Assembly (NCBI GenBank): GCA_035550655.1
Contig: DASZOU010000035.1
Location: 5,753-69,752 of the forward strand
From: DASZTV01 sp035550655
GTDB lineage: Bacteria > Actinomycetota > Actinomycetes > JAFAQI01
DNA: 64,000 bases
Reading direction: 5' to 3'
Each line of letters starts with the position of its first letter. The first letter of the stretch is position 1. A model generated the notes under the pieces. That model saw only the letters and a program-made list of their open reading frames with translations, ran no database searches and was not told where the DNA came from. The translations under genes and the position numbers were made by a program. This document shows, piece after piece, positions 1 to 8,656 of this stretch.

Positions 1-1509
1 GTGCGGCGACGGCGGCAGCACCTCGCTCGGGTGGCGGCAGCGGTCGTCGTCGCTCTCATATCCGCGGCGTGCGGCGCGCGGGTTGCGCCGTACTTCCCGC
101 CCGTCTCCAATGTCGGGTCAAGCGGCGAGTCGATGGGATCCAGCGGCGTTGCGCCGGCGCCGATCGCCAGTGCGCCCGACACCGCCGTCGGCACGGGACG
201 GGGCCATGGCGGGGTCTCCTCCGGTCGCCCTTCCCGGAATGCCGCAGCGGGCCGGGCGACGAGCGCTCCAGCCGCTCCCTCGGTCGCCGCCCTGACCCCG
301 GCGACGTTCGACTTCGACCCGAAGGCGGAGGCGTCGTACTGCACCGGTAGGACCGGCAACCGGGCGTCAGCCCCCGGTGTGACCCCGACGACGATCACGC
401 TCGGCAACGTCAGCGGTCTGACCGGCCCCGTGTCCGGTGTCTTCGAACCTGCAGTACACGCCGTCCAGGCCGCGATCAGCGCGGTCAACCACTACGGGGG
501 AATCTGCGGACGACAGCTCAAGCTGCTGGTTCAGGACGACGGACAAACCTCCAGCGCGCACACCTCCTCGATCCAGTACCTCATTCCCAAGGTCCTCGCT
601 TTCGTCGGATCAACCTCCGACGGGGACAACGGCGGCGTTGTCGACATGGAGCGGGCGCACGTTCCTGATATCGGCAAGGCCGCCAACGCCAATCGCGGGA
701 ACACCACGAACTACTGGTCTGTCGACGGCGGAAGCTACGTCGTCAAGCATGGCCGCGCGTTTCTCCACACAGCGTTCGTAAAAGGTCTGAAGACCTACCA
801 CGAGCTCCCCAAGGAGATTGCTCTCGTCGCCTACAACATTCCCGTCGCCGCCGATGTCGCAGCCGAGTCGGGCGTGCTCTTCGAGCATTACGGATCAAAC
901 ATCTGCTACCGCAACCTGTCGGTGCCGCCCGCACCCGGCGCAACCATGGCGTCCATCGTCGCCTCAATCAAAGCGAAGGGCTGCCAAGGCATCTACGCGG
1001 TGATGGATGTCGTCGGCAACGCCGACATGCTGCGCGACATGCAGGCGCAAGACTTCCACGCCAAGGTTCTGACGACACAGGGTGCGTACACAGAAGATCA
1101 GATATCCCTTGCCGGGGAGGACGCCGCGCAGGGATTCCAGGTCTACATCCCGTCGGTCCCGCTGACCGACCCAAACCCGACGATGTCGCTGTTCAAGCAA
1201 GAGCTTGCGACCTACGCACCCGGTAAGGCGACTGACGAGTTCGGCGTCGAGGCCTGGGCCGACACCCAACTATTCATATACGCGTTGCTCAAGGCCGGAC
1301 GCAATCCGACTCGCGCCGGCCTCACGCAGGCGCTTGAGTCGATCGAGAACTGGACGACCGGCGGGATGTTCGGGCCCTACACCCCGAGGGAGCACGGGAC
1401 GTCTCACTGCTACATGGGTGCGTCGGTCCAGGGCAGCGACTTCGAACGGTTGTGGCCACCGACAGGTTTCGTGTGCACGAATGCGCTGATCGACGTCGGC
1501 CCTGCCTGA
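1..1509 (+). CDS. ABC-type solute-binding lipoprotein, branched-chain amino acid (Peripla_BP_6) family
   Basis: A solute-binding protein of the type that feeds LivFGHM importers. The N-terminus has four arginines, a hydrophobic stretch and a lipobox ending at Cys23 (LISAAC), so the mature protein should be lipid-anchored outside the membrane. Residues about 24-105 are a Ser/Gly/Ala-rich low-complexity linker. The binding domain follows from about residue 125 (TPTTITLGNVSGLTGP) with the expected HYGG-CGR motif near residue 160. The GTG at base 1 gives a sensible signal peptide, but the true start could lie upstream of the window. No transporter genes are adjacent; the nearest are the liv-type genes at 13.5-18.8 kb, so it may be a second receptor for that importer. 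That link is inference. Confidence 0.85.
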   Translation: MRRRRQHLARVAAAVVVALISAACGARVAPYFPPVSNVGSSGESMGSSGVAPAPIASAPDTAVGTGRGHGGVSSGRPSRNAAAGRATSAPAAPSVAALTPATFDFDPKAEASYCTGRTGNRASAPGVTPTTITLGNVSGLTGPVSGVFEPAVHAVQAAISAVNHYGGICGRQLKLLVQDDGQTSSAHTSSIQYLIPKVLAFVGSTSDGDNGGVVDMERAHVPDIGKAANANRGNTTNYWSVDGGSYVVKHGRAFLHTAFVKGLKTYHELPKEIALVAYNIPVAADVAAESGVLFEHYGSNICYRNLSVPPAPGATMASIVASIKAKGCQGIYAVMDVVGNADMLRDMQAQDFHAKVLTTQGAYTEDQISLAGEDAAQGFQVYIPSVPLTDPNPTMSLFKQELATYAPGKATDEFGVEAWADTQLFIYALLKAGRNPTRAGLTQALESIENWTTGGMFGPYTPREHGTSHCYMGASVQGSDFERLWPPTGFVCTNALIDVGPA

Positions 1510-1745
1510 GCGCGACTGCCGCTACGCATCGCGAACTCGCTGAGCCTCAGGGCTCGTGCGGCTGCGCCCCGCGGCCGGCCGCGTCGCGGGCCGGGGTACA
1601 AAAGGCGGGTGGTCCGCGGCGAGGGGCCAAGCGGGCGTCGTTCCGCTTCAACGTCTGATTCCGTGCCTCCGGGCATCAATTCGCTGGGCCGCGGATCCAC
1701 CTCCGCGCTGCTCATCTGCATCGCCACGATTCGACACTGCGTGGG
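1510..1745. other. Non-coding stretch upstream of catabolic operon
   Basis: No convincing gene on either strand between the solute-binding protein stop and the promoter of the aldehyde dehydrogenase operon. The GC-rich block around 1560-1640 (ccgcggccggccgcg) can fold and could end the upstream transcript, but it has no U-tract. Confidence 0.4.
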
Positions 1746-1799
1746 TTGACAGCGCGGAGGGTGTCCTGGAAAGGTAGAACGTGGTTCTACCTTTCCAGG
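1746..1799 (+). promoter_or_regulatory. Promoter -35 box and perfect 35-bp palindromic operator of the catabolic operon
   Basis: TTGACA at 1746-1751 is a consensus -35 box. A perfect palindrome follows: arms 1765-1780 and 1784-1799 of 16 bp each (CCTGGAAAGGTAGAAC and its complement) around GTG. The core GGTAGAAC-N3-GTTCTACC ends 10 nt before the ATG at 1810. A closely related palindrome sits at 18782-18800. It is most simply the operator of the TetR protein encoded at the end of this operon (11466-12179). In RNA it could also form a very stable hairpin just before the start codon. Confidence 0.8.
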
Positions 1800-1809
1800 G
1801 ACGGGGTGC

Positions 1810-3282
1810 ATGTCGGCACTTATCGCGCAGCGGGAGTCCTACGTCGCAGGCGAGTGGACCACGGCCGGCGAGGTCTTTCCGGTCGAGAATCCTGCCGACG
1901 AGACGACCGTCTGCGAGGTCCTGGGCGGACCCGCTGCGGACGTTGAGCGCGCGATCCTCGCGGCCCGTGAGTCCTTCGACGCCGGCACCTGGGCCGACCT
2001 GCCTCGGGCCGAGCGAGTGAGGGCCGTCTCGGCGATGTGCGACCACATCGAGTCGACCCACGATGAGCTCGTCGCAACGATGATCGCTGAAGCGGGCCAG
2101 CCGGTCCGCTTCGCAGACGGCAGCCAGTTCACCGGCGGCCTCGGTCTCGCGCGCGGGTTGATCGACATCTACGCCTCGATGTCCGATGAGCAGCCCAACA
2201 CCATCCCGGTCGACGAGGTGACCGCGGGCAAGGTACTGCTCAGCGTTCGCCGCTACGAGCCGGTCGGAGTCGTGGCCGCGATCACGCCGTACAACGCGGC
2301 GCTCATCATGGCGTTCCAGAAGGTGGTCCCGGCACTGCTCGCCGGCAACTCAGTCGTACTCCGACCGAGCCCGCTCACTCCGATTTCCTCCCTCGTGTTC
2401 GGAGCAGCCGCGGACGCCGCAGGCATCCCGCACGGCGTCCTCAGCGTCGTCATCGAGGAGGGTGCGGCGGGCGCAGAGCTGCTCACTACGCATCCGGCCG
2501 TCGACATGGTGTCGTTCACCGGATCGACGGCGATCGGCAAGCGGATCCTCGCCCAAGGCGCATCCACCGTGAAGCAGATCGCACTGGAGCTTGGCGGGAA
2601 GTCCGCGCAGATCTACTTCCCCGACGCGATCGACAAGGCGGCCGTCGGCGCCGCGGCCGTCGTCGCGATGACCTCCGGTCAGGCTTGCGTCGCCGCCACC
2701 CGCATGCTCGTTCCCGAGGAGAGCAAGGCCGACGTCCTCGTCGCGGTCTCCGGGATGTACGGAATGCTCGCCGTCGGCCCGCCGACCGAGCCGACGACGA
2801 TGATCGGCCCCGTCATCTCCGCTGCTCAGCGCGCACGGTGCGAGGAGTACGTCGAGATTGCGCAGGAGTACGGCGGCAAGGTCGTCACCGGCGGCGGTCG
2901 TCCCGCGAGCCTCGATCGCGGCTACTATTTCGAGCCCACCGTCCTCGACCTGCCCGACAACTCCAACCCGGCTGCGCAGGACGAGATCTTCGGCCCGGTG
3001 CTTTCGGTCATCGGCTACCGCGACATCGATCACGCCGTCGAGATGGCGAACGACTCGCCCTTCGGGTTGTCGGCGCAGGTCTACAGCGCTGACGTCGCTG
3101 CCGCGACCGCCGTTGCCCGTCGGCTGCGCACCGGCGCGGTCAATGTCAACGCCGGGATGTTCAGCGCCTACGCACCCGGCGGCGGCTACAAGCAGAGCGG
3201 GCTCGGTCGCGAGCGCGGCACCGACGGGATCCGGGCGTTCCAGGAGCTCAAGCACATGACCATCAGCGAGATCGCCCGCTAA
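1810..3282 (+). CDS. NAD(P)-dependent aldehyde dehydrogenase
   Basis: Oxidises an aldehyde to the acid; first gene of the catabolic operon. At 490 residues it has normal family length. Catalytic residues are visible: Asn162 in ITPYNAAL, general base Glu260 in LELGGKS, nucleophile Cys293 in SGQACVA, and the FTGST cofactor motif near 236. The usual lysine of the VVLKPS motif is Arg185 here. The ATG at 1810 follows the operator and a weak GGGACGGGG ribosome site. As the first gene it probably handles an aldehyde made by the pathway below, perhaps after P450 or dehydrogenase steps. The substrate cannot be read from sequence. Confidence 0.93.
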   Translation: MSALIAQRESYVAGEWTTAGEVFPVENPADETTVCEVLGGPAADVERAILAARESFDAGTWADLPRAERVRAVSAMCDHIESTHDELVATMIAEAGQPVRFADGSQFTGGLGLARGLIDIYASMSDEQPNTIPVDEVTAGKVLLSVRRYEPVGVVAAITPYNAALIMAFQKVVPALLAGNSVVLRPSPLTPISSLVFGAAADAAGIPHGVLSVVIEEGAAGAELLTTHPAVDMVSFTGSTAIGKRILAQGASTVKQIALELGGKSAQIYFPDAIDKAAVGAAAVVAMTSGQACVAATRMLVPEESKADVLVAVSGMYGMLAVGPPTEPTTMIGPVISAAQRARCEEYVEIAQEYGGKVVTGGGRPASLDRGYYFEPTVLDLPDNSNPAAQDEIFGPVLSVIGYRDIDHAVEMANDSPFGLSAQVYSADVAAATAVARRLRTGAVNVNAGMFSAYAPGGGYKQSGLGRERGTDGIRAFQELKHMTISEIAR

Positions 3283-3291
3283 GGAGTGGTG

Positions 3292-4500
3292 ATGACGACT
3301 GCAACCGAGCCCAACCTCGACTGGCTCATCTCGGTCGACGATCACATCCTCGAGCCGGCACACCTGTGGGTCGACCGCGTCCCGGCGAAGGACCGCGACC
3401 GCGCGCCGCAGCTCATGCAGGACGGTGACCAGGAGTACTGGACGTATGACGGTAAGAAGCTGCACAGCTCGGGCCTGTCGGCGGTCGCAGGCAAGACGAA
3501 GGAGGAGTTCTCTCCGGAGCCCGTGACCTACGCCGAGATGCGCCCGGGTTGCTACGACCCGAAGGCACGCATCGAGGACATGGACAAGGCGGGCATTCTC
3601 GCCTCGCTCTGCTTCCCGACACTCCCGCGATTCTGCGGCCAGCTGTTCATGGAGGCGAGCGACCGTGAGTTCGGCTTCACCTGTCTGCAGGCTTACAACG
3701 ACTTCATCCTCGACGAGTGGTGCGCGGCGGCACCCGGCCGCTACATTCCGCTGACCCTGATCCCGATGTGGGACCCGCAGCTCGCGGTCAAGGAGATGGA
3801 GCGCTGCGCCGCCAAGGGCTCGACCGCCTTCGCCTTCTCGGAGAACCCGGCGCCCCTCGGCCTGCCGACCATCCACGACCCGAGCCGCTATTGGGATCCG
3901 GTCATGCAGGCCGCGTCTGAGATCGGCATGGTCGCGTCGATGCACGTCGGCTCGTCGTCACAGGTGCCGCAGATCGCCCCGGACTCGCCGTTCATGGCGA
4001 ACCTTGCGTGGGGCGCGATCCGCACGTCGGGCGCGATGCTGTCGTGGCTGTTCAGCGGGATGTTCACGAAGTTCCCGGGGCTGAAGATCGCGTTGTCTGA
4101 GGGCGAGATCGGCTGGATGCCCTACTTCCTCGAGCGTGCCGAGCAGGTCGTCGACAAGCAGCGGTTCTGGGTCGCTAAGGGTCACCGCTTCCAGGGTCAC
4201 GCAGGTACTGACGTGGACATGGACACGCTCAACGTTCGAGAGCTGTTCCGCAACCACGTCTACGGCTGCTTCATCGAGGACCATCACGGCATCGCGAGCC
4301 TCGACGAGATCGGCGTCGACAACGTGATGTGTGAGACGGATTACCCCCACTCCGACTCGACGTGGCCGAACTGCATCGAGGTCGCGAAGAAGCTCGTCGC
4401 GCATCTAGAGCCCGAGGTGCAGTACAAGCTGCTGCGAGGCAACGCCGAGAAGCTCTACCGATTCACCCCGGCCGAACCACCGGTCCTCGCCAATGCCTGA
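3292..4500 (+). CDS. Amidohydrolase_2-family metal-dependent hydrolase/decarboxylase
   Basis: TIM-barrel amidohydrolase of the PF04909 type, about 402 residues. Visible family features are the N-terminal VDDHILEP motif, a central MHVGSSS histidine and a C-terminal CETDYPHSDSTWP motif whose aspartate and histidine should lie at the metal site. Relatives hydrolyse ring or lactone bonds or decarboxylate aromatic and steroid-like acids. In-frame GTGs at 3286 and 3289 are possible, but AAGGAG at 3281-3286 sits five bases before the ATG at 3292, so that start is chosen. It lies nine bases after the aldehyde dehydrogenase stop and overlaps the ferredoxin by eight bases. Confidence 0.88.
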   Translation: MTTATEPNLDWLISVDDHILEPAHLWVDRVPAKDRDRAPQLMQDGDQEYWTYDGKKLHSSGLSAVAGKTKEEFSPEPVTYAEMRPGCYDPKARIEDMDKAGILASLCFPTLPRFCGQLFMEASDREFGFTCLQAYNDFILDEWCAAAPGRYIPLTLIPMWDPQLAVKEMERCAAKGSTAFAFSENPAPLGLPTIHDPSRYWDPVMQAASEIGMVASMHVGSSSQVPQIAPDSPFMANLAWGAIRTSGAMLSWLFSGMFTKFPGLKIALSEGEIGWMPYFLERAEQVVDKQRFWVAKGHRFQGHAGTDVDMDTLNVRELFRNHVYGCFIEDHHGIASLDEIGVDNVMCETDYPHSDSTWPNCIEVAKKLVAHLEPEVQYKLLRGNAEKLYRFTPAEPPVLANA

Positions 4501-4699
4501 CGGATTCACGGTCGTTGTCGACCGCGACGCCTGCATCGGCAGCGGTACGTGCGTGTCCTACGCACCGAAGAGCTTCACCCAAGGGGATGACGACGCCAAG
4601 GCGATGTTCCTCGACCCGCCCGGCGACACCTACGAGCTGATCAAGGAAGTCGTGCAGGCCTGCCCGATGGGCGCGCTGAGCCTCGTTGACAAGGAGTAA
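4493..4699 (+). CDS. Small ferredoxin, P450-companion type
   Basis: A 68-residue ferredoxin with three cysteines in cluster-binding positions: Cys14 and Cys20 (CIGSGTC) and a Cys in QACPMGAL near residue 56. The middle position of a CxxCxxC motif is not cysteine (CIGSGTC), which is typical of [3Fe-4S] ferredoxins that feed electrons to actinobacterial cytochromes P450. A P450 is encoded two genes downstream, so this is probably its electron donor. The ATG overlaps the end of the amidohydrolase gene by eight bases. No ferredoxin reductase is seen in the window, so a housekeeping reductase must serve it. Confidence 0.92.
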   Translation: MPDGFTVVVDRDACIGSGTCVSYAPKSFTQGDDDAKAMFLDPPGDTYELIKEVVQACPMGALSLVDKE

Positions 4700-4701
4700 G
4701 C

Positions 4702-5481
4702 GTGCGACTTGAAGGCAAGTCCGCCATCATCACCGGTTCGGGTTCGGGCGTCGGTCGCGCCTCAGCCCTTCGCTTCACCGCGGAAGGCGCGAAGGTCCTC
4801 TGTGCCGACATCGACACGGAAGGGGCAGCCCAGACCGTCAAGCTCATCGAGGAGCAGGGCGGAACGGCGATCGCCCAGCGATGCGACGTCGCTGACGAGG
4901 CCGATGTCGCCGCGACGATCGAGGCAGCGGTCGCCGCGTTCGGGCGCCTCGACATCCTGTTCAACAACGTCGGCGTGCCTACGCCAAGGCTTGGAGTGAA
5001 GCTGGAAGAGCACACCGCCGAGGACTTCGAGCGACTAACCTCGATCAACTTCCGCGGCGTATTCAACGGTTGCAAGCACGCCGTCCTGCAGTTCAAGAAG
5101 CAGGAGAGCGGCGGGGTCATCCTCAACACCGGATCCGTTGCCGGTCTGGTCGCATGGGGCGGCTCGGTGTACGGCGCCACCAAGGGCGCGGTCCACCAGC
5201 TCACCAAGGCGGTCGCGATCGAGGGCGCACCGTTCGGCATTCGAGCGAACGCGATCTGTCCCGCGGCGATGCCCTACACGTCATTCATGGCGGCGGGCGG
5301 GATGCAAGCCTCGCCGGAGGACCTGGAGAAGATCGCGCAAGGGGTGGGAGCCACGCATCCGCTCGGCAAGCCGATCCTCGCCGAGGACTGCGCGGAGGCC
5401 GCGGTCTACCTCTGCTCGGACCAGGCGTCCAACGTCACCGGCGTGCTGCTTCCGGTGGACGGCGGCTACGTCGCGCGATGA
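4702..5481 (+). CDS. SDR-family NAD(P)-dependent oxidoreductase
   Basis: A classical short-chain dehydrogenase of 259 residues. It shows the Rossmann motif GSGSGVGRAS near residues 11-20, NNVG near 91, the catalytic serine in NTGSVAGL and the YGATK tyrosine-lysine pair, ending with the usual LPVDGGYVAR. GTG start at 4702 lies two bases after the ferredoxin stop. Its last codons overlap the P450 start as ATGA. It probably oxidises an alcohol or reduces a ketone made in the pathway; the substrate is unknown. Confidence 0.92.
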   Translation: MRLEGKSAIITGSGSGVGRASALRFTAEGAKVLCADIDTEGAAQTVKLIEEQGGTAIAQRCDVADEADVAATIEAAVAAFGRLDILFNNVGVPTPRLGVKLEEHTAEDFERLTSINFRGVFNGCKHAVLQFKKQESGGVILNTGSVAGLVAWGGSVYGATKGAVHQLTKAVAIEGAPFGIRANAICPAAMPYTSFMAAGGMQASPEDLEKIAQGVGATHPLGKPILAEDCAEAAVYLCSDQASNVTGVLLPVDGGYVAR

Positions 5482-6728
5482 GCACCACCAAGGGTCTGCT
5501 CGACGTCGATCGGGTGCGCGAGCTGTTCGATCTGCGCAGCAGCTTCATGCCGTTGATCGGCGGCAACTACACCGACGACCCGTACCCGATCTGGGCGAAG
5601 CTGCGGGCGCAGGCCCCGGTCCATGAAGGCACTCTGCACGCCCTGTCCGGCGTGAAGGACGACATCTTCTTCCACGGCCTGCCCTACCCGGACCGGCCGC
5701 ACTTCACGGCGTTCTCCTACGCGGCATGCGATGCGGCGTACCGCAACCCTGAGGTGTTCGCGTCGTCGGCAGAAGCGGTCGATTTCGACGCTGCGCCTTC
5801 AGTCGTCAACAGCATGCTGTCGATGGGCGGTGAGCGGCACCGCCGCTACCGCGCGCTCGTGCAGCCGTCGTTCATCCCGGCCAAGGCGCAGTGGTGGATC
5901 CGGAACTGGATCGAGCAGACCGTCCACGCGCTGATCGACTACTTCGCCGGCAACGGCCGCGCCGAGCTCAATGTCGACTTCGCCGCCGCGATCCCGGTCC
6001 TCACGATCACCGGAAGCTTCGGGATCCCCGTCGAGCAGGCGCTCGACGTACGCGCCGCGACGAGTGAGCCGGACAAGGTGCTGGAGATCATCGCGCCGAT
6101 CGTCGCGGCTCGCCGCGAGCAGCCCCGGGACGACCTGATCAGCATCCTCGTCGAGGCAGAGCTCAAGGAGGCAGACGGCTCGCTGCACCGCCTATCGGAC
6201 CCCGAGATCTACTCGTTTGCGCTGCTGCTGCTCGCGGCCGGCTCCGGCACGACCTGGAAGCAGATGGGCATCACGCTGACCGCTCTGCTGCAGCGCCCGG
6301 AGGTGCTCGCCGAGATCCGCGCCGACCGGTCACTGCTCAAGCCGGCAATCGAGGAGTCGCTTCGCTGGCAGGCGACCGACCCGATGTTCTCGCGCTGGGT
6401 CACCGAGGACATCGAGCACTTCGGTGTACAGATTCCGAAGGGATCGGTGCTGCACCTCTGCCTTGGAGCGTCGAATCGCGACCCTGAGCGCTTCGAGAAC
6501 CCCGACGAGTTCGACATCCACCGCCCGCCGCGGGCGTCGCTCGCGTTCGGTGGCGGCCCGCACATCTGTCTGGGCATGCACGTCGCGCGGGCCGAGATGT
6601 TGACCGGCATCGGGGCCCTGCTCGACCGGCTGCCGAACCTGCGGCTGGACCCCGACGCCGAGCCGCCGTCGTACATCGGCTTCTACGAACGCGGCGCGAC
6701 CGCCATCCCGGTCGTGTTCGACGCATGA
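5478..6728 (+). CDS. Cytochrome P450 monooxygenase
   Basis: A soluble bacterial P450 of 416 residues from the ATG that overlaps the preceding stop. The heme-binding loop is FGGGPHICLG at 357-366 with Cys364 as thiolate ligand. The K-helix ExxR is Glu293-Arg296. The I-helix reads AAGSGTTW with AGSGTT at 254-259: the acidic residue usually before the conserved threonine is Gly257. Threonines 258-259 are kept. It should hydroxylate the pathway substrate with electrons from the small ferredoxin two genes upstream. A longer reading frame runs upstream inside the SDR gene but makes no sense as P450 sequence. Confidence 0.95.
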   Translation: MSTTKGLLDVDRVRELFDLRSSFMPLIGGNYTDDPYPIWAKLRAQAPVHEGTLHALSGVKDDIFFHGLPYPDRPHFTAFSYAACDAAYRNPEVFASSAEAVDFDAAPSVVNSMLSMGGERHRRYRALVQPSFIPAKAQWWIRNWIEQTVHALIDYFAGNGRAELNVDFAAAIPVLTITGSFGIPVEQALDVRAATSEPDKVLEIIAPIVAARREQPRDDLISILVEAELKEADGSLHRLSDPEIYSFALLLLAAGSGTTWKQMGITLTALLQRPEVLAEIRADRSLLKPAIEESLRWQATDPMFSRWVTEDIEHFGVQIPKGSVLHLCLGASNRDPERFENPDEFDIHRPPRASLAFGGGPHICLGMHVARAEMLTGIGALLDRLPNLRLDPDAEPPSYIGFYERGATAIPVVFDA

Positions 6729-6747
6729 AAGACGGAGTCTTCGACTG

Positions 6748-7191
6748 ATGAGCGACGACGGGTACGTCCAGCCGGACTACAGCCTGCTCGGCGCGGACCA
6801 TGTCCGGGCCTACCAGGAGACCGACGGCGAGACCGGCTACATGTGGAATGGCGTGCCGACGCTGCTGCTGACCCACGTCGGCCGCGTCAGCGGCAAGGAA
6901 TACACGACACCGCTGATCTACGCGCCGGACGGCGGCGACTACGTGATCGTCGCGTCGTTGGGTGGTGCTCCGGCGCACCCGCAGTGGTTCCTCAACCTCG
7001 AGGCGAACCCGCACGCGTCGATCCAGGTCCGCGCCGCCCACCTGCACGTGCATGCGCGCGTTGCCGAGGGCGACGAGCGGTCCCGGCTCTGGGACCTGGT
7101 GGCCAACGCGTGGCCCAACTACAACGCCTACCAAACGCGCACGGACCGCGTCATCCCCGTCGTCGTGCTGACGCCGGCGCACCATGACTGA
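6748..7191 (+). CDS. Ddn/F420H2-dependent nitroreductase-family protein (DUF385)
   Basis: A 147-residue split beta-barrel protein of the deazaflavin-dependent nitroreductase family. Typical features are GRVSGKEYTTPLIY near residue 50, the HPQWFLNLEANPHASIQV block near 78-96 and the NYNAYQTRTDRVIPVVVL tail. Family members use reduced F420 to reduce quinones, enones or nitro compounds. In this operon a ring-saturating or enone-reducing role is possible. The gene overlaps the acyl-CoA ligase start by eight bases. Confidence 0.85.
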   Translation: MSDDGYVQPDYSLLGADHVRAYQETDGETGYMWNGVPTLLLTHVGRVSGKEYTTPLIYAPDGGDYVIVASLGGAPAHPQWFLNLEANPHASIQVRAAHLHVHARVAEGDERSRLWDLVANAWPNYNAYQTRTDRVIPVVVLTPAHHD

Positions 7192-8656
7192 AGCCGCAAT
7201 CGGAGCGCTACCGTCGCAAGCGTCGCGGATCGGCGCGGTCGCGAGCGCCCGGCCCGACGCCGAGGGCTTCCGTATCGTGCGCCTCGACGGCAGTGAAGAC
7301 GCCGTTGCCAACGCCTGGCTGGACCGACGGTCGAGTCAGCTGGCCGGCGCTCTGGCCGATCGGGGGGTGGGCCACGGTGACCGGTTAGGTCTCGGACTGC
7401 GCAACTCCCCTGAGCTGGTGCTCGCCGCGTTCGCGGCCTGGAAGCTCGGCGCCGTTCCCGTCCCTGTGCGCTGGGACCTTCCGGACTGGGAGCTGTCTCG
7501 GCTGCGCGATGTGATCGCCGCGCCGGTGTTCTTCACCAGCGAGGACATCCCGTGGATCGAGAGGACCGAAGACCTGGCCGTCCCCGACCTGCCGGACGCC
7601 GTGTCGCCCCACCTACAGGGCATCTGCAGCAGTGGCTCAACCGGAACGCCGAAGATCATCCTGAGCGCGATGCCGGGTGTCTTCAACCCGATGTACAGCA
7701 CGCCGATGGCCGAGAACTGGATGGCGATCGAGCGCCCGCAACGAATCCTCGTGCTCGCGCCGATGTATCACGTCAACGCGTTCACGACACTGCACAACCT
7801 GCTCGCCGGAGATGAGCTCGTCGTGCTCGAGAAGTTCGACGCCACACGCGCTGTCGAGCTGATCGAGAAACGCCGGATCACCACGTTCACCGCGACCCCC
7901 ACGATGCTGCAGCGCATGGCCGACGTACCGGGCATCGACGATCGCGACCTCTCCAGCCTGGTCTGGATCCAGCAAGGCGCCGCACCGATGCCGCCCTCGC
8001 TGGTACACCGGTGGGCAGGGCTGATCGGCCCGGAGAAGATCGTCATGGCATACGGCATGACCGAGGCGTTGGGCATCACGGCACTGCGCGGCGACGAGTG
8101 GATGAAGCACGAGGGCAGCGTCGGGCTCGGTCTGCGGGGCACCGAGATCAGGATCGTGGGCGACGACGGCGTCGACCTGCCGGCAGGCGAGATCGGCGAG
8201 ATCTACCTTCGTGCTCCCAACTACGGCGGGTCGACGTACGTCGGCGATGTGCCACAGCTCAAGGAGACCGCAGACGGCTTCCGCACTGCCGGCGACATGG
8301 GCTATCTCGACGAAGACGGCTATCTCTACATCGCGGATCGTCGCGTCGATCTGATCATCAGCGGCGGCGCCAACGTGTTCCCCGCGGAAGTCGAGCACGC
8401 GCTGATCGACCATCCGCAGGTCGCGGACGTCGTCGTTGTGGGTTTGCGTGACGAGGAGTGGGGTCGGCGCGTGCACGCCATCATCGAGCCGACCGATGCA
8501 GCGGATCCGCCATCATTCGAGGACATGGCTGCGTACGCGAAGGCGCGGCTCGCGGCGTACAAGGTGCCGAAGAGCATCGAGATCGTCGACTCCATGCCGC
8601 GCAGCGAGGCGACCAAGGTCAATCGCGCGCGACTGATCGAGGCGCGCGGTGGATAG
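7184..8656 (+). CDS. AMP-binding acyl-CoA ligase
   Basis: Adenylate-forming enzyme of 490 residues that should activate a carboxylic acid to its CoA thioester. Visible motifs: the ATP/AMP loop SSGSTGTPK at 149-157, YGMTE near 290, the hinge region TAGDMGYLDEDGYLYIADRR and SGGANVFPAEVE, and the C-terminal catalytic lysine in SEATKVNRARL. It overlaps its neighbours by eight bases on both sides. Placed before a CoA transferase and a thiolase-fold enzyme, it probably starts the CoA-dependent stage of degradation. Confidence 0.93.
   Translation: MTEAAIGALPSQASRIGAVASARPDAEGFRIVRLDGSEDAVANAWLDRRSSQLAGALADRGVGHGDRLGLGLRNSPELVLAAFAAWKLGAVPVPVRWDLPDWELSRLRDVIAAPVFFTSEDIPWIERTEDLAVPDLPDAVSPHLQGICSSGSTGTPKIILSAMPGVFNPMYSTPMAENWMAIERPQRILVLAPMYHVNAFTTLHNLLAGDELVVLEKFDATRAVELIEKRRITTFTATPTMLQRMADVPGIDDRDLSSLVWIQQGAAPMPPSLVHRWAGLIGPEKIVMAYGMTEALGITALRGDEWMKHEGSVGLGLRGTEIRIVGDDGVDLPAGEIGEIYLRAPNYGGSTYVGDVPQLKETADGFRTAGDMGYLDEDGYLYIADRRVDLIISGGANVFPAEVEHALIDHPQVADVVVVGLRDEEWGRRVHAIIEPTDAADPPSFEDMAAYAKARLAAYKVPKSIEIVDSMPRSEATKVNRARLIEARGG

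Noticed and set aside
2350..3945. Long minus-strand open frame (531 codons) over aldehyde dehydrogenase and amidohydrolase genes
   Set aside because: Arg/Asp/His-rich composition with no recognisable domain; it mirrors strongly supported genes and is a usual high-GC antisense artefact.
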